Assembly (NCBI GenBank): GCA_944391215.1
Contig: CALXSR010000017.1
Span: forward strand, 1-43,471
Length of the DNA stretch: 43,471 nt
Origin: an uncultured Clostridia bacterium
GTDB taxonomy: Bacteria > Bacillota > Dehalobacteriia > UBA4068 > CALXSR01
Direction: 5' to 3'
Within the stretch, counting starts at the first letter, position 1. Each line of letters starts with the position of its first letter. The notes under the pieces were generated by a model that had not been told where the DNA came from, made no database searches, and worked only from the letters and a program-made list of their open reading frames with translations. The translations under genes and the position numbers were made by a program. This document shows positions 42,805 to 43,471 of the stretch, piece by piece.

Positions 42805-43471
42805 TCAATCAATTTTACCGACAAAACGGTAATAAATCTCTATCTTTTGTTCACGAAAGCCGTTATTGTATTTGACTGCTTCATGGACTACGATTCTATC
42901 AATCATGTTATTCAGCAGTTCTGCGGTCAGTTCCGTAGGCTCCGAATACTGTTTGACGATTTCGATCCATTTCTTTGCATCTTCCACGGACTGTTTGCTT
43001 TCTGATAAGGCCGCTTTGAGTTTCTGGATTTTCTCATCCAGTTCAAGCTGCTCCATCTGGTATTTCTGAGACAGCATATTGAAATTGTACTCGGTAATGC
43101 GCTCGGAAACTCTGTCCTCATACATTTTCGCAAACAGCCTATCAACCTCTGTCTTGCGCTTTTCAGCCTTTGTAAGCTCCGCTGTGTGTTTCTTCATGGC
43201 AGCGGCTCTTTCCTTGTCTCCAGCCTTCAGGATGCTCTCTAAGAGCTTTTCTTCATCCTCTCTAACAGCTTTTGTCCAATGCTGAACTCGGAGCAATACA
43301 TAGGTGTAGAGCGTGTCGTAGCGAATGTAGTGCATGGAGCATTTCCCGGTGCCTTGTCCGTAATTACTGCAATGGTAATGACCATAAGGCGTTTTGTTCC
43401 GACGATTCTCACCGTAGGCAAGAGACCAGCCGCAATCAGCGCATTTTACAAGACCGGAGAAAATCTTGGTA
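42805..43471 (-). CDS. Large serine recombinase, C-terminal part, cut by window edge
   Basis: At least 221 residues are visible. A recombinase zinc ribbon comes first (KCADCGWSLAYG and YHCSNYG...GKCS), then YIRYDTLYTYVL and a long coiled coil at about 95-160 of the visible part. The end matches large serine recombinases of the TndX/TnpX kind that insert conjugative elements. Catalytic and DNA-binding domains lie beyond the right edge. The minus-strand frame is open through the edge, so the shorter ATG at 43335 is internal. Its 3' end lies 60 bases from the broken regulator, the usual place for such a gene near an element end. Confidence 0.9.
   Translation of the reverse strand, partial: TKIFSGLVKCADCGWSLAYGENRRNKTPYGHYHCSNYGQGTGKCSMHYIRYDTLYTYVLLRVQHWTKAVREDEEKLLESILKAGDKERAAAMKKHTAELTKAEKRKTEVDRLFAKMYEDRVSERITEYNFNMLSQKYQMEQLELDEKIQKLKAALSESKQSVEDAKKWIEIVKQYSEPTELTAELLNNMIDRIVVHEAVKYNNGFREQKIEIYYRFVGKID

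Noticed and set aside
1..43471. CRISPR arrays, transposase genes or rRNA genes
   Set aside because: No regularly spaced direct repeats, DDE transposase or rRNA sequence could be seen.

Overview
The window is low-GC DNA from a spore-forming member of the Bacillota, most likely a clostridial or Peptococcaceae-like anaerobe. The evidence is the sporulation genes (ytxC, yunB, a bofC-like gene), the anaerobe-type rubrerythrin, the fused clostridial-type FGAM synthase, T-box leaders, an L20-type leader, and the gene order ytxC-thrS-infC-rpmI-rplT-ysgA-pheS-pheT-zapA-...-mutS2, which follows the Bacillus subtilis order. No rRNA or species marker is present, so the genus is not resolved.

Region 1 (1-7.4 kb) is accessory chromosomal DNA. 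It holds a lipoprotein, three four-helix-bundle proteins (rubrerythrin, a Mn-catalase/CotJC-like protein and a DUF2383-like protein), two M20 metallopeptidases, a type II dehydroquinase-like protein with an active-site change, and an adjacent amidase plus M23 endopeptidase without signal peptides. It ends in a tRNA-Val(GAC) on the minus strand.

Region 2 (7.5-27.5 kb) is the conserved core. purL/Q fusion and purC are followed by ytxC. thrS sits behind a T-box whose promoter lies inside ytxC. The infC-rpmI-rplT operon has an L20-like leader and a non-canonical ATT start on infC. ysgA, a YqzL-like microprotein, T-box-controlled pheS-pheT, zapA, a NIF3-family gene, a U32 peptidase and mutS2 complete it. 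Translation, nucleotide supply, cell division and DNA repair functions are packed into a few transcripts.

Region 3 (27.5-37 kb) holds a class A PBP with a fibronectin III tail (minus strand), yunB, yebC, a frame-broken small gene, bofC-like, trmL, tRNA-Pro(CGG), a small unknown gene, a NudC-like Nudix hydrolase and an amidohydrolase on the minus strand. yebC next to a bofC-like gene is typical of Clostridia.

Region 4 (37.2-43.5 kb) is mobile and decaying. A 5'-truncated RHS gene is broken by a stop codon and a frameshift. It leads into a polymorphic-toxin-like tip and a DUF2691-like probable immunity protein. After about 40.36 kb the base composition becomes richer in GC and a Tn916-type remnant begins: several hairpins, an HTH gene and sigma-like gene (Tn916 orf8/orf7 type), a leader-peptide-like ORF and an XRE/TPR regulator. 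The regulator has lost most of its DNA-binding domain exactly where an element carrying a large serine recombinase abuts it. The recombinase runs off the right edge. This is a nested-insertion structure. No complete, clearly new system is visible. The strongest leads are the nested insertion junction, the toxin-immunity pair behind a decayed RHS carrier, and three independent frame breaks that would each be repaired by one A in a short A run.
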